64,000 nucleotides of DNA, from the NCBI RefSeq assembly GCF_000429545.1, contig NZ_AUCB01000023.1, positions 18,853 to 82,852 on the forward strand. Direction: 5' to 3'. The translations under genes and the position numbers were made by a program. Positions 37,856 through 46,744 of this stretch are shown piece by piece. Source of the DNA: Arenibacter certesii DSM 19833 (lineage in GTDB: Bacteria; Bacteroidota; Bacteroidia; Flavobacteriales; Flavobacteriaceae). The notes under the pieces were generated by a model. That model was given only the letters and a program-made list of their open reading frames with translations. It had not been told where the DNA came from and made no database searches. Within the stretch, counting starts at the first letter, position 1. Every line of letters begins with the position of its first letter.

Positions 37856-38917
37856 ATGACTAAGCACTCAATAAGATTAAATGCTTTGGTTAAGCTGGGC
37901 ATTTTTTTCAAAGAATACTACGAATATGCTAAAAATAACCCCCAATTAGACTTAAATTCTAATCCCTGGTTTAAAGCATTTGATGAAACAATTACCCTTG
38001 CTGGACATAAGAATGGATGGTTTACACCAGATAATATTCTCTTTAGTATTAAAACTTGGGGAGAACTGCTAGAGCATACAGAATTAAACAACTGGCTGTC
38101 TCCTTACGATCCTGGAAATAACTCCGCTAAATCAGTGGCTGTTATTATGGCCGGAAATATTCCTTTAGTTGGGTTTCATGATTTTTTGAGCACCCTTATA
38201 ACTGGGAACAACATAATTATGAAACTCTCTTCCAATGACAAGATATTATTGCCATTTATTTGTAGTTATTTAATAGAAGTTGAACCCAGCCTGAAGGATG
38301 CAATAGAATTTGCTGATGGTAAGCTAGAAAATTTTGATGCTGTAATCGCTACTGGGAGTGATAATACTTCTCGTTATTTTGAACATTATTTTGGAAAAAA
38401 ACCCAACATAATACGTAGAAACCGTAATTCTGTAGCTGTACTTACAGGACGTGAAACAGAAGCACAATTACAAGCCTTGGGAGAGGACATTTTTAGATAT
38501 TATGGTCTTGGATGTAGAAGTGTTTCTAAAATATTTGTACCTAAAGACTATAATTTCGATTTGTTTTTCAAGGCAATTTATCCTTACAATAATATAGTGG
38601 AGCATGCAAAGTATGCCAATAATTACGATTACAATAAAGCTGTATATTTAATGAGTTTGTTCCCTATATTAGAAAATGGCTTTCTAATGCTTAAGGAAGA
38701 TACTAGTTACGCCTCCCCTATAGCAACCTTATTCTACGAAAAATACAATTCTTTGGCAGAATTGAAGGTTACATTAGAAAATGATACTGACAAATTACAG
38801 TGTATAGTTGCGGATGGATTTACTACAGATGAAATTCCTTTTGGACAAACACAAAGACCATCTTTAACTGATTATGCGGATAATATGGATACGGTAGAAT
38901 TTCTGTTGAAATTATAA
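37856..38917 (+). CDS. Acyl-CoA reductase (LuxC-like) family protein
   Basis: The 353-residue protein is a member of the LuxC/aldehyde dehydrogenase superfamily. It shows VIMAGNIPLVGFHDFLSTLITGNNIIMKLSSND (about 96-128), the nucleotide-binding VIATGSDNTSRYFEHYFG and a catalytic Cys in GLGCRSVSKIFVP near residue 218. Members reduce activated fatty acids to aldehydes, but in Bacteroidota the physiological substrate is not established. It precedes serC by 105 bp on the same strand. Confidence 0.85.
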   Translation: MTKHSIRLNALVKLGIFFKEYYEYAKNNPQLDLNSNPWFKAFDETITLAGHKNGWFTPDNILFSIKTWGELLEHTELNNWLSPYDPGNNSAKSVAVIMAGNIPLVGFHDFLSTLITGNNIIMKLSSNDKILLPFICSYLIEVEPSLKDAIEFADGKLENFDAVIATGSDNTSRYFEHYFGKKPNIIRRNRNSVAVLTGRETEAQLQALGEDIFRYYGLGCRSVSKIFVPKDYNFDLFFKAIYPYNNIVEHAKYANNYDYNKAVYLMSLFPILENGFLMLKEDTSYASPIATLFYEKYNSLAELKVTLENDTDKLQCIVADGFTTDEIPFGQTQRPSLTDYADNMDTVEFLLKL

Positions 38918-39022
38918 TAGAACATTTACACATATCTATAGTTTCCATTTAAAATATTTATGACCTTTAAGCACACTTAATTTTAGGTACAATTACAATA
39001 GTATAATAGAAAAATATAAAAA

Positions 39023-40087
39023 ATGAAAAAACATAATTTTAGTGCCGGACCTTGCATTCTTCCTCAAGAAGTAATGAAAAAAGCATCGGAAGCTGTTCTG
39101 GATTTTAATGGTCTTGGACTATCTTTAATAGAGATTTCACACAGAAGCAAAGATTTTGTAGCGGTGATGGATAAGGCCCGTTCTTTGTCTCTAGAGTTGC
39201 TGGACCTGCAAGATAAAGGATATCAGGCATTGTTTCTACAGGGGGGTGCCAGCATGGAGTTTTTAATGGTTGCCTACAACCTTTTAGAAAAAAAAGCAGG
39301 TTATCTTAATACCGGTACTTGGGCGGATAAAGCCATTAAGGAGGCAAGGATTTTTGGGGAAGTTGTTGAAGTTGGATCTTCTAAAGACAAAAATTATAAT
39401 TATATTCCAAAAGGATATAGTGTTCCTACTGATCTAGACTATCTGCACTTAACCTCAAATAATACCATTTTTGGAACCCAGATTAAAGACTTTCCAAAAA
39501 CTACAACTCCCCTAGTATGCGATATGAGTTCTGATATATTCTCTAGGCAACTCGATTTTTCTCAGTTCGATTTAATCTATGCGGGGGCACAAAAAAACAT
39601 GGGTCCTGCGGGAACAACCTTAGTGGTCATAAAAGAAGATATCTTAGGTAAAGTTTCTAGAACGATTCCGTCTATGCTAAATTATAAGGTACATATAGAA
39701 AAAGAAAGCATGTTTAACACACCAGCTGTTTTTCCGGTATACGTATCTATGTTAACCTTAGAGTGGTTGAAAAACTTAGGAGGAATTGCAGCTATTGAAG
39801 AAGTAAACGAGAAAAAGGCTCGACTACTTTATTCAGAAATCGACTTAAACCCCCTTTTCCGAGGTTATGCCCAAAAGGAAGATCGCTCCATTATGAACGC
39901 CACCTTTACCTTAACAGAGGAAAAGCTTAAGGGGGTTTTTGATGAGATGTGCAAGGAAGCCGGAATCAATGGCATTCACGGACACAGATCCATTGGCGGA
40001 TATAGGGCCTCTATGTACAATGCACTATCATTGGATAGCGTTGGCACCCTTGTAGATGTTATGAGTGAACTAGAAAGAAAAGGATAA
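39023..40087 (+). CDS. serC: 3-phosphoserine/phosphohydroxythreonine transaminase SerC
   Basis: SerC converts 3-phosphohydroxypyruvate to phosphoserine with glutamate and PLP, and can also serve pyridoxine synthesis. The 354-residue class V aminotransferase starts KKHNFSAGPCILP and has GLSLIEISHRS, the Schiff-base Lys in YAGAQKNMGPAGTTLV (about 193) and the C-terminal GHRSIGGYRASMYNAL. serA follows 109 bp later, so both serine-pathway enzymes are probably coexpressed. Confidence 0.96.
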   Translation: MKKHNFSAGPCILPQEVMKKASEAVLDFNGLGLSLIEISHRSKDFVAVMDKARSLSLELLDLQDKGYQALFLQGGASMEFLMVAYNLLEKKAGYLNTGTWADKAIKEARIFGEVVEVGSSKDKNYNYIPKGYSVPTDLDYLHLTSNNTIFGTQIKDFPKTTTPLVCDMSSDIFSRQLDFSQFDLIYAGAQKNMGPAGTTLVVIKEDILGKVSRTIPSMLNYKVHIEKESMFNTPAVFPVYVSMLTLEWLKNLGGIAAIEEVNEKKARLLYSEIDLNPLFRGYAQKEDRSIMNATFTLTEEKLKGVFDEMCKEAGINGIHGHRSIGGYRASMYNALSLDSVGTLVDVMSELERKG

Positions 40088-40196
40088 CCATTCTATCTTA
40101 TAAGTCTGCTAGCAGAGATAGTAAGAACCAACAAAAAACACACCTTATAACAAGCCCTCCCCTGAACTGGAGAGGTACAACAAGATTGCAAAAAAA

Positions 40197-41147
40197 ATGA
40201 AAGTATTAGCAAACGACGGAATATCAGAAAGCGGAAAAAAAGAATTAGAAAAAGCTGGTTTTGAAGTGATGTCTATCCGTGTGGCACAAGAACAGCTTAT
40301 TCCCTACATAAATGATAATAAGGTTACCATTCTTTTAGTTAGGAGTGCAACACAAGTAACAAAAGAAGTTGTAGATAAATGCCCAAGTCTAAAGATTATT
40401 GGCCGTGGGGGGGTAGGCATGGACAATATTGAAGTAGAATATGCCAAATCTAAAGGATTGCATGTAATCAATACCCCAGCAGCTTCCTCCTCTTCCGTTG
40501 CAGAACTTGTTTTTGCCCATTTATTCAGCGGAGTTCGTTTTTTACACGATGCCAATAGGAACATGCCCTTAGAAGGGGATAGCAACTTTAGTAAATTGAA
40601 AAAAGCGTATTCCAACGGTATTGAATTGCGCAACAAAACCATAGGGATAATCGGATTTGGGAGAATAGGTATAGAAACGGCTAAAATTGCCTTAGGATTG
40701 GGAATGAAAGTATTGTTTGTAGATCCCAAATTGGACAAAGCAACTGTTACGATATCCTTTTTTGATCACAGATCTATGTCCTTTGATCTTGATGGAACTA
40801 CATTGGAACACTTACTTAAGGAATCAGATTTTATAAGCCTGCATGTTCCTGCCCAAAAATCATATCTCATTGGCGAAAAAGAATTTGAAATGATGAAAAA
40901 TGGAGTGGGAATCGTTAATGCTGCCCGAGGAGGTGTGTTAGACGAGGTTGCCTTGGTTAATGCTTTGGAAAGTCGAAAGGTTTCTTTTGCCGGTTTAGAT
41001 GTTTTTGAATCCGAACCTATGCCAGAAATAAGAATATTGATGCATCCGGACATATCCCTAACCCCGCATATAGGCGCTGCAACCTCTGAGGCACAAGACC
41101 GTATAGGTCAGGAATTGGCTACCCAAATAATTGCGCTGTACAACTAA
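40197..41147 (+). CDS. serA: D-3-phosphoglycerate dehydrogenase-type 2-hydroxyacid dehydrogenase SerA
   Basis: SerA oxidises 3-phosphoglycerate as the first serine step. The 316-residue protein has the short form without an ACT domain, so serine feedback through ACT is not expected. Motifs: GRGGVGMDNIEVEYAKSKG (about 70), the Rossmann loop GIIGFGRIGIETAKIALGLG (about 149), catalytic Arg in NAARGGVLDE (about 241), Glu in FESEP and His in LTPHIGAAT (about 288). Identification as SerA rests on adjacency to serC. Confidence 0.9.
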   Translation: MKVLANDGISESGKKELEKAGFEVMSIRVAQEQLIPYINDNKVTILLVRSATQVTKEVVDKCPSLKIIGRGGVGMDNIEVEYAKSKGLHVINTPAASSSSVAELVFAHLFSGVRFLHDANRNMPLEGDSNFSKLKKAYSNGIELRNKTIGIIGFGRIGIETAKIALGLGMKVLFVDPKLDKATVTISFFDHRSMSFDLDGTTLEHLLKESDFISLHVPAQKSYLIGEKEFEMMKNGVGIVNAARGGVLDEVALVNALESRKVSFAGLDVFESEPMPEIRILMHPDISLTPHIGAATSEAQDRIGQELATQIIALYN

Positions 41148-41273
41148 TATTATTTTTACAAACAAAGTAATTGGAATAACAGGATGGTTTATGTTAAGTA
41201 AGACGCTACATCTATGTTGAATTTTTGTAACTTGTGATAATTAAATTTTCTAAACAAAATAAATAATTATAAT

Positions 41274-41909
41274 ATGTCAGGATTATTGGATCTCTTAAAC
41301 AGCCCTATGGGCAAGCAACTGATTAGTGGTGTTGCCAGTCAAACTGGACAGCCAGAAAACAAAACAGCAGATGTTTTAAGCATGGCTATGCCACTTCTCT
41401 TGGGCGGTATGAAAAAGAACGCTTCCTCCCCACAAGGTGCAGCCGGACTTTTAAGTGCTCTATCCTCTAACAAGCACGACGGAAGTATGTTAAATAACTT
41501 AAGCGGACTATTTAGTGGAGGTGTAGATGAAACTGTAGTCAAAGATGGAGAAGGAATCCTTAGTCACGTTTTTGGAGGCAAACAGGCTGCTGTAGAAAGT
41601 GCCATAAGTCAAAAATCAGGTTTGGATGCTGGATCGGTGGCACAAATTTTAAAAATAGCAGCACCATTGGTAATGGCCTATCTTGGAAAACAAAAAGCCC
41701 AAAATAATGTTAATGATGCCGGTGGCTTAAATAGCTTATTAGGGAACTTGTTAGGCGGACAGCCACAACAAAATCAAAGCTTAATTACCACCTTATTGGA
41801 TGCAGATGGGGATGGTAGTGTTTTAGACGATGTTGCCGGTATGGTAATGGGCGGTAATAAAAAGAAAGGTGGACTTGGCGGAATGCTAGGTGGACTCTTC
41901 GGTAAATAA
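41274..41909 (+). CDS. DUF937-family protein
   Basis: A 211-residue protein rich in Gly, Leu and Ser. The N-terminal half (MSGLLDLLNSPMGKQLISGVASQTG) and middle (LKIAAPLVMAYLGKQKA) match DUF937 as I know it. Near residue 182 is a loop DADGDGSVLDD that looks like an EF-hand/dockerin-type calcium site, followed by a Gly-rich C-terminus (GGLGGMLGGLFGK). There is no signal peptide. Function unknown. Confidence 0.75.
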   Translation: MSGLLDLLNSPMGKQLISGVASQTGQPENKTADVLSMAMPLLLGGMKKNASSPQGAAGLLSALSSNKHDGSMLNNLSGLFSGGVDETVVKDGEGILSHVFGGKQAAVESAISQKSGLDAGSVAQILKIAAPLVMAYLGKQKAQNNVNDAGGLNSLLGNLLGGQPQQNQSLITTLLDADGDGSVLDDVAGMVMGGNKKKGGLGGMLGGLFGK

Positions 41910-41931
41910 AAAATTTACATTTATTTTAAGC

Positions 41932-41959
41932 AAAGCCATTTGTAATCACAAATGGCTTT
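41932..41959 (+). terminator. Terminator after the DUF937 gene
   Basis: A perfect 12-bp stem (41932-41943 with 41948-41959, arm AAAGCCATTTGT) with a 4-nt loop and a following TTT run. It lies 23 bp after the stop codon. Confidence 0.88.
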
Positions 41960-41974
41960 TTGTATCTTAAGGGT

Positions 41975-42433
41975 ATGAGAAAGAGGTCTGTTTTTATCGT
42001 ATTATCCATTACATTGTTCTCCGTTTACATCATTGGATGCGGGGGTACTAAACAGACCATTGCGGTATCTGAAGAAGAGAAAATAGCCTTTACGAAAACA
42101 GAAGGAGATACCATAACTATTGCAAATGAAGAAACCGAATACGAGATAATCATAATTGAACCAGGATTCGATTTTTGGCTGCAAAGCGTAGCGAAGCCTG
42201 AAGGTTATTATTCCCAATCTTATTTGGAAAATAGGAATCAAATCTATGTATCCGAATGGAATATCAGAGTATCTCAGCCTTTTACCTACAATCCAAGCCT
42301 ATACGAACTACATATAGATTATAGCCCCCACATTGACTATGGCTATGAGGTAAATTATAAACTGTTTAACTACTTTATTTATTTTCAGCGGAAATACAAT
42401 CAGCGTCTTGGCCCCTTTGTTCCCCGCATTTAA
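41975..42433 (+). CDS. Predicted lipoprotein, DUF6146-like
   Basis: From the ATG giving MRKRSVFIVLSITLF the product is 152 residues, with a lipoprotein signal ending IIGCGG (lipidated Cys near 22). A domain rich in aromatic residues follows (PGFDFWLQSVAKPEGYYSQSYLE, EVNYKLFNYFIYFQRKYNQRLG). I chose this start over the ATG-like codon five residues upstream because that one lies inside the preceding terminator region. The DUF6146 label is from memory of flavobacterial neighbours. Function unknown. Confidence 0.75.
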   Translation: MRKRSVFIVLSITLFSVYIIGCGGTKQTIAVSEEEKIAFTKTEGDTITIANEETEYEIIIIEPGFDFWLQSVAKPEGYYSQSYLENRNQIYVSEWNIRVSQPFTYNPSLYELHIDYSPHIDYGYEVNYKLFNYFIYFQRKYNQRLGPFVPRI

Positions 42434-42446
42434 AAACTTATATTTG
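42416..42446 (+). promoter_or_regulatory. Promoter inside the preceding gene end
   Basis: TTTG (42416-42419) and TATATTTG (42439-42446) are spaced 19 bp, a perfect consensus match. The -33 box lies within the last codons of the lipoprotein gene and the -7 box just beyond its stop. It would drive the 42466 gene. Confidence 0.6.
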
Positions 42447-42465
42447 CCATCGATTTTTGTAATGT

Positions 42466-42786
42466 ATGAAGAAGTTAAAAGAACGATGGGGAGTATCCTC
42501 TAATTTTCAATTGGCCATAATTTTTGTGGTTTTTTCTATTACTGGCTCCTCTGCGGTTTTTATAGCTAAGCCATTCCTTAATTTTATAGGTTTACACCGC
42601 GATAGCTTTTCTCCAGATTTTATTTGGGGAGGACTTGTCTATCTACTATTTAGAATTCTATTGATTTTTCCTTTCTACCAAATACTTCTCGTCATCTACG
42701 GTTGGCTCTTTGGTCAGTTTAAGTTTTTCTGGGAATTTGAAAAAAAGATGCTAAGCAGAATGGGGTTGGGCTTCATATTTAAATAA
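42466..42786 (+). CDS. Small membrane protein, DUF6787-like
   Basis: A 106-residue protein with two or three membrane helices (about 18-38, 50-85) and a C-terminal helix KFFWEFEKKMLSRMG. It starts MKKLKERWGV, typical of a small flavobacterial family that I recall as DUF6787. It follows the lipoprotein gene by 32 bp but has its own promoter. Function unknown. Confidence 0.75.
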   Translation: MKKLKERWGVSSNFQLAIIFVVFSITGSSAVFIAKPFLNFIGLHRDSFSPDFIWGGLVYLLFRILLIFPFYQILLVIYGWLFGQFKFFWEFEKKMLSRMGLGFIFK

Positions 42787-42837
42787 ATTATACTTTTCTT
42801 AACAGCCCTTGTCCATCTATAGGGATAGATTTGAACT

Positions 42838-43167
42838 GTGATTTCAATTCGAGAACATATCTTGCCCTTACTATCCATACTTATGGTGGTCTTATTTGCT
42901 CTGCCTGGCAGTATAAAAGCCAAACATGCCATGCTTGAGCACCACACTTTTGTTTGTAAGGAAAAAGGCAAATTGCATGTTCATGAGGTTGAATTGGAAT
43001 GTGAATTTCATAAATACAATATATCACACTTTATTTTCCCGGAATTTAAAGGGCTAGATAATCCTATCTGGAAAACTAAAGCGATGAAAATTGCTGATTA
43101 CTATCAGTTTTTAAGCAAATATCAAAAACTGCACTTCTCCCTAAGGGGACCACCCTCCGTAGTATAA
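42838..43167 (+). CDS. Small exported His-rich protein upstream of a TonB receptor
   Basis: A 109-residue product that begins with GTG at 42838, the only codon after an in-frame stop that keeps the whole hydrophobic N-terminus (IREHILPLLSILMVVLFALPGSIKA, signal peptide or anchor). The mature part is rich in His and has two Cys (KHAMLEHHTFVCKEKG, LHVHEVELECEFHKYNISH), suggesting metal binding in the periplasm. It lies 397 bp upstream of a His-rich TonB receptor. I do not recognise a named family; the metal role is inference. Confidence 0.6.
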   Translation: MISIREHILPLLSILMVVLFALPGSIKAKHAMLEHHTFVCKEKGKLHVHEVELECEFHKYNISHFIFPEFKGLDNPIWKTKAMKIADYYQFLSKYQKLHFSLRGPPSVV

Positions 43168-43564
43168 TATGCTTTTCGCATATCTAAATTCACTGCGATC
43201 AAACAACCCAAAATAAAGCAATTTTTATGGATTGATTACAATCTATATAGCAATCTCCCTACTCCATATAAATTCGCTAGTTGCGACGAAATGTTACTAA
43301 TAAAAACATTTTATCTACAGTTAGATATGGCAGTTGATTGGGATGCACTTTATTTAGGCGGTTTATTAAGCTTAGCTTTTTAGGGATGCAAGAGCATTTT
43401 TAATCTAGAGAATTAAAACACACTAACAAAAGAAACATTTATACGTTTTGAAACTACCTTTCAAAAAAGGGAAGCATACCGTATTAGCTTTAAATCATAT
43501 TTATTAATCTGATTTTCTTTTCAAATAATAAATGATTATTCTTTATCCATAATTATTTCAACTA
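43168..43564. other. Intergenic region upstream of the His-rich TonB receptor
   Basis: No convincing reading frame or RNA gene is visible in this 397-bp gap. It is AT-rich and contains a palindrome at 43524-43540 close to the receptor start. Confidence 0.5.
43524..43540. promoter_or_regulatory. Palindrome AATAAT-N5-ATTATT upstream of the TonB receptor
   Basis: A 6-5-6 inverted repeat lies 24 bp before the receptor ATG. Its composition and length are in the range of Fur/Zur-family boxes, but AT-rich chance palindromes are common here. Confidence 0.3.
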
Positions 43565-45826
43565 ATGAAAAAACTACTATTGTCATTCCTTTGTGCTATG
43601 GCAGTCTTTACCACACAGTCCCAGAATTCCCTTATGGGAAAAATTACTGAGAAGTCCACCAACCTACCTTTGGAGCAGGTTTCCATTTATTTCCCAGATT
43701 TACAAAAAGGAGGTGTTACAAATGAAAATGGGGAATTTAAAATAGGAAATTTACCCTTAGGGAATTATAAAGTGGTAGCTTCTTACATTGGCTTTCAGAG
43801 CTTTAGTCAGAATATTGTTATCCAACAAGGAGAGAATAATCTAAATATAAATCTCGCACCTAGCGCTATAGAAATGGACGAAGTTATCGTGTCTACTCCT
43901 TTTCACAAATTACAGCGCGATAATGTGATGAAAGTAGAATATGCTCGAGTAGCAGCCTTAAAATCTACGGGAGCACCTACTTTGGTAGAAGGCATTGGAA
44001 AAATTCCTGGCGTAGATGTAGTCTCTACAGGAGTGGGCATAGGAAAACCTGCTATTAGAGGTTTAACCTCTAATAGAGTTTTGGTATACACCCAGGGAAT
44101 ACGATTAGAAAATCAACAGTTTGGGGCAGAACATGGACTAGGGGTTAACGAAGCAGGTATAGAGAGCGTAGAAGTGATTAAAGGTCCCGCTTCCCTACTC
44201 TATGGATCTGATGCTATGGGAGGCGTATTGTATTTAAATCCAGAACGGTTTGCTAGCGCCCATTCTATAGAAGGCGATGTAAATCTAAGTTATAATACTA
44301 ACACTAGGGGAATTTCTAGTGATGCTGGAATTAGATCGTCTGGAGAGAACCTCAGGTTCTTGGCTAGGGTTGCTACCAATAATCATATAGATTATACTGG
44401 AGGCGATGGAAAAAGAGTTACTAATTCTAGATTTAACGAGAAAGACCTAAAATTGGGTGTGGGGTATCAAAACACCGTTTTCACCACTGAAATGAGATAC
44501 AACTACAACCAATCTAACCTAGGGATACCTGAGTCTATTGACGTCCAAACAACTTCTAGAACCCCAGAATTGCCATATCAAAAGATAAATAACCATATAT
44601 TAAGTTCTAAAACTAAGATCTTCTTTGAAAATGCTAGTTTAGATGTTACTCTTGGTTATGTTGGCAATGATAGAAAGGAATTTGAAGAACACCACCATCA
44701 TGACGGTGAGGCAGATCATGGCGACGAAGAAGGGCATGATGAAACAGCTTTGGATATGAAGCTTCAGACCTTTAGTTATAATATCTTATACCAACTTCCC
44801 AAGTGGGAAAAATTTGAAACCGTTTTAGGGGTACAAGGGATACATCAGTCCAACAAAAATTATGGAGAAGAAGCCTTAATTCCGGATGCAACAACCCAAG
44901 ATATTGGCATTTTGGGAACTACCCATTTTCACCTAAATGAAAACAACGATTTTCAATTAGGATTACGGTATGATCATAGAAAAATCGTTGGAACCCCCTA
45001 TGGAATAGTGGGAGAAGAAGGATATATTGCCGAATTGAACCAAAAATTCAACAGTTTTAACGGTGCATTTGGTTACAAAAATAACTTTTCTGAAGCGTTC
45101 ACAGGACGCTTTAATATAGCAACTGGGTTTAGGGCACCCAACCTGGCTGAACTTACCTCCTACGGTGGCCATGCTGGAGCAAACAGATTTGAAATAGGAA
45201 TTGCAGATTTAAAAAATGAACAGAATATTCAACTAGATCTGGCCTTGGAGTTTAAAAATGAGCACGTGGAATTTTTTATAAACGGATTTCACAATAGCGT
45301 TAGAAATTACATCTTCATCGCTCCGGATGGAACCTTTATCAATGATAAATCCGTTTATAGATACCTTCAGCAAGATGCGACCCTATACGGAGGGGAAATT
45401 GGATTCCATTTACACCCCCATCCCTATGATTGGTTACATTTAGAAAGTAGCTATCAAACCGTATTTGGAGAATTGGACAAGGGTGAACCGCTACCATTAA
45501 TTCCTGCTAATAAACTTACAAATACATTCAGGGTAGAATTTTTGAGAAAAGACGGTTGGTGGTCAAAATCCAATGCCTTTATAACGCTGAATAATATCTT
45601 TAAACAAGGTAAAATAAGCGAAAATGAGACCATATCACCCGCTTATTCCCTTTTGGATGCAGGCTTTAGTGGAGAATTAACACTTATGAATCAAATCATA
45701 AAATTTAACTTTAGCGCAAACAACCTATTAGACAAACAATACATTGCTCATCTATCTCGATTAAAAACCGATGGTATTTTTAATATGGGAAGATCTATTA
45801 CCCTAGGGGCTACGATTCTACTTTAA
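43565..45826 (+). CDS. TonB-dependent receptor with His/Asp/Glu-rich loop, probable zinc uptake (ZnuD-like)
   Basis: The 753-residue outer membrane receptor has a signal peptide (to about 20), a CarboxypepD_reg domain (about 22-105), a plug (GIGKPAIRGLTSNRVLVYTQGIRLENQQFG, EVIKGPASLLYGSDAMGGVLYL) and a barrel ending in ATILL. Near residues 374-394 an extracellular-loop candidate is crowded with His, Asp and Glu (EEHHHHDGEADHGDEEGHDE), as in ZnuD-type zinc receptors. Together with the His-rich small protein upstream this suggests divalent metal uptake; zinc is most likely but not proven. Confidence 0.85.
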   Translation: MKKLLLSFLCAMAVFTTQSQNSLMGKITEKSTNLPLEQVSIYFPDLQKGGVTNENGEFKIGNLPLGNYKVVASYIGFQSFSQNIVIQQGENNLNINLAPSAIEMDEVIVSTPFHKLQRDNVMKVEYARVAALKSTGAPTLVEGIGKIPGVDVVSTGVGIGKPAIRGLTSNRVLVYTQGIRLENQQFGAEHGLGVNEAGIESVEVIKGPASLLYGSDAMGGVLYLNPERFASAHSIEGDVNLSYNTNTRGISSDAGIRSSGENLRFLARVATNNHIDYTGGDGKRVTNSRFNEKDLKLGVGYQNTVFTTEMRYNYNQSNLGIPESIDVQTTSRTPELPYQKINNHILSSKTKIFFENASLDVTLGYVGNDRKEFEEHHHHDGEADHGDEEGHDETALDMKLQTFSYNILYQLPKWEKFETVLGVQGIHQSNKNYGEEALIPDATTQDIGILGTTHFHLNENNDFQLGLRYDHRKIVGTPYGIVGEEGYIAELNQKFNSFNGAFGYKNNFSEAFTGRFNIATGFRAPNLAELTSYGGHAGANRFEIGIADLKNEQNIQLDLALEFKNEHVEFFINGFHNSVRNYIFIAPDGTFINDKSVYRYLQQDATLYGGEIGFHLHPHPYDWLHLESSYQTVFGELDKGEPLPLIPANKLTNTFRVEFLRKDGWWSKSNAFITLNNIFKQGKISENETISPAYSLLDAGFSGELTLMNQIIKFNFSANNLLDKQYIAHLSRLKTDGIFNMGRSITLGATILL

Positions 45827-45843
45827 TTAGCAAGGTATTAATT

Positions 45844-45875
45844 ACCTATGGCCTAGGTTTTCTTAGGCCATAGGT
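45844..45875. terminator. Hairpin between convergent TonB receptor and desaturase-family genes
   Basis: A perfect 12-bp stem (45844-45855 with 45864-45875, arm ACCTATGGCCTA) with an 8-nt loop. It overlaps the last codons of the minus-strand gene. The T tract is weak on both sides, so it may act as a bidirectional terminator or only protect 3' ends. Confidence 0.65.
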
Positions 45876-46727
45876 TAATTGTTTAAAGAATGACTTAGGA
45901 ATATCCTCGTCTCCCTCAAAACCCAATTTTAGTTTTCCACTTTCTTCAGGAATATAATTGGTCCTAAAGATATAATCCCACAAACTAAGACTTATCCCAT
46001 AGTTTATTCCATCTTTTCCTTCAGGTAGCTCGTATGCGTGATGATATAAATGCATTACAGGATTGTTTAAAAAATATTTTAGAGGCCCATAAGTTATTTT
46101 AATGTTAGCGTGATTAAGGTGACCAATAGTAATGGCGAAGAAATGTACCATAAAGGCTTGCTCCGGCTCAAACCCTCCTAAAACCATTACTCCAAAAGTT
46201 TTTAAGGGCTTATATAATACGTTTTCCATCCAATGAAATCGTAAGTGCGCAGCAAACCCCATCTCCTTTACACTGTGGTGAATTTGATGGAACTTCCATA
46301 AAAAAGGATATTTATGAAGTAGCAAATGAGTGAACCACTGTACAAAATCTAACACTATAAAAAAGATCAACAGCTGCAACCAGTTGGGGTATGCAGACAT
46401 ATCTAAAAGAGTTAAACTACGCTGTTTTACCCCAATATCATTAAAGAATACTTCCAAAACCTTATAAAACCCGCTAATTACAATTGCGAAAATGAAGAAG
46501 TTGAAGAACATATAAAATCCGTCCAACCAAAAATCCTTTCTAAAAATAGACTGACTTTTCCTCCAAGGAAATAAAATCTCCAAGCTCCAAACAATTAACG
46601 AAATTATAATAAGGCCCCAAAAGTAATTGGTATACCATGGAACATCAAACGTAATAGACCTCCAAGTCCAATTTACCATCCCGAAAAATGAGGAGGTGAA
46701 GGCATTTATATATTTTTCGAAAAACAT
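45846..46727 (-). CDS. Sterol desaturase/fatty acid hydroxylase-family membrane protein
   Basis: A 293-residue integral membrane protein with about four helices and the di-iron His motifs HLLLHKYPFLWKFHQIHHSVKEMGFAAHLR and, later, HLNHANIK plus NPVMHLYHHAYELPEGKDGINYG. It is distinct from the family member at 26895-27851. It lies 17 bp downstream of a cytochrome c gene and a sulfite oxidase-like gene, so it is probably in their operon, though a functional link is unclear. Substrate unknown. Confidence 0.87.
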   Translation of the reverse strand: MFFEKYINAFTSSFFGMVNWTWRSITFDVPWYTNYFWGLIIISLIVWSLEILFPWRKSQSIFRKDFWLDGFYMFFNFFIFAIVISGFYKVLEVFFNDIGVKQRSLTLLDMSAYPNWLQLLIFFIVLDFVQWFTHLLLHKYPFLWKFHQIHHSVKEMGFAAHLRFHWMENVLYKPLKTFGVMVLGGFEPEQAFMVHFFAITIGHLNHANIKITYGPLKYFLNNPVMHLYHHAYELPEGKDGINYGISLSLWDYIFRTNYIPEESGKLKLGFEGDEDIPKSFFKQLTYGLRKPRP

Positions 46728-46744
46728 TTCCTATTACTTAACTA

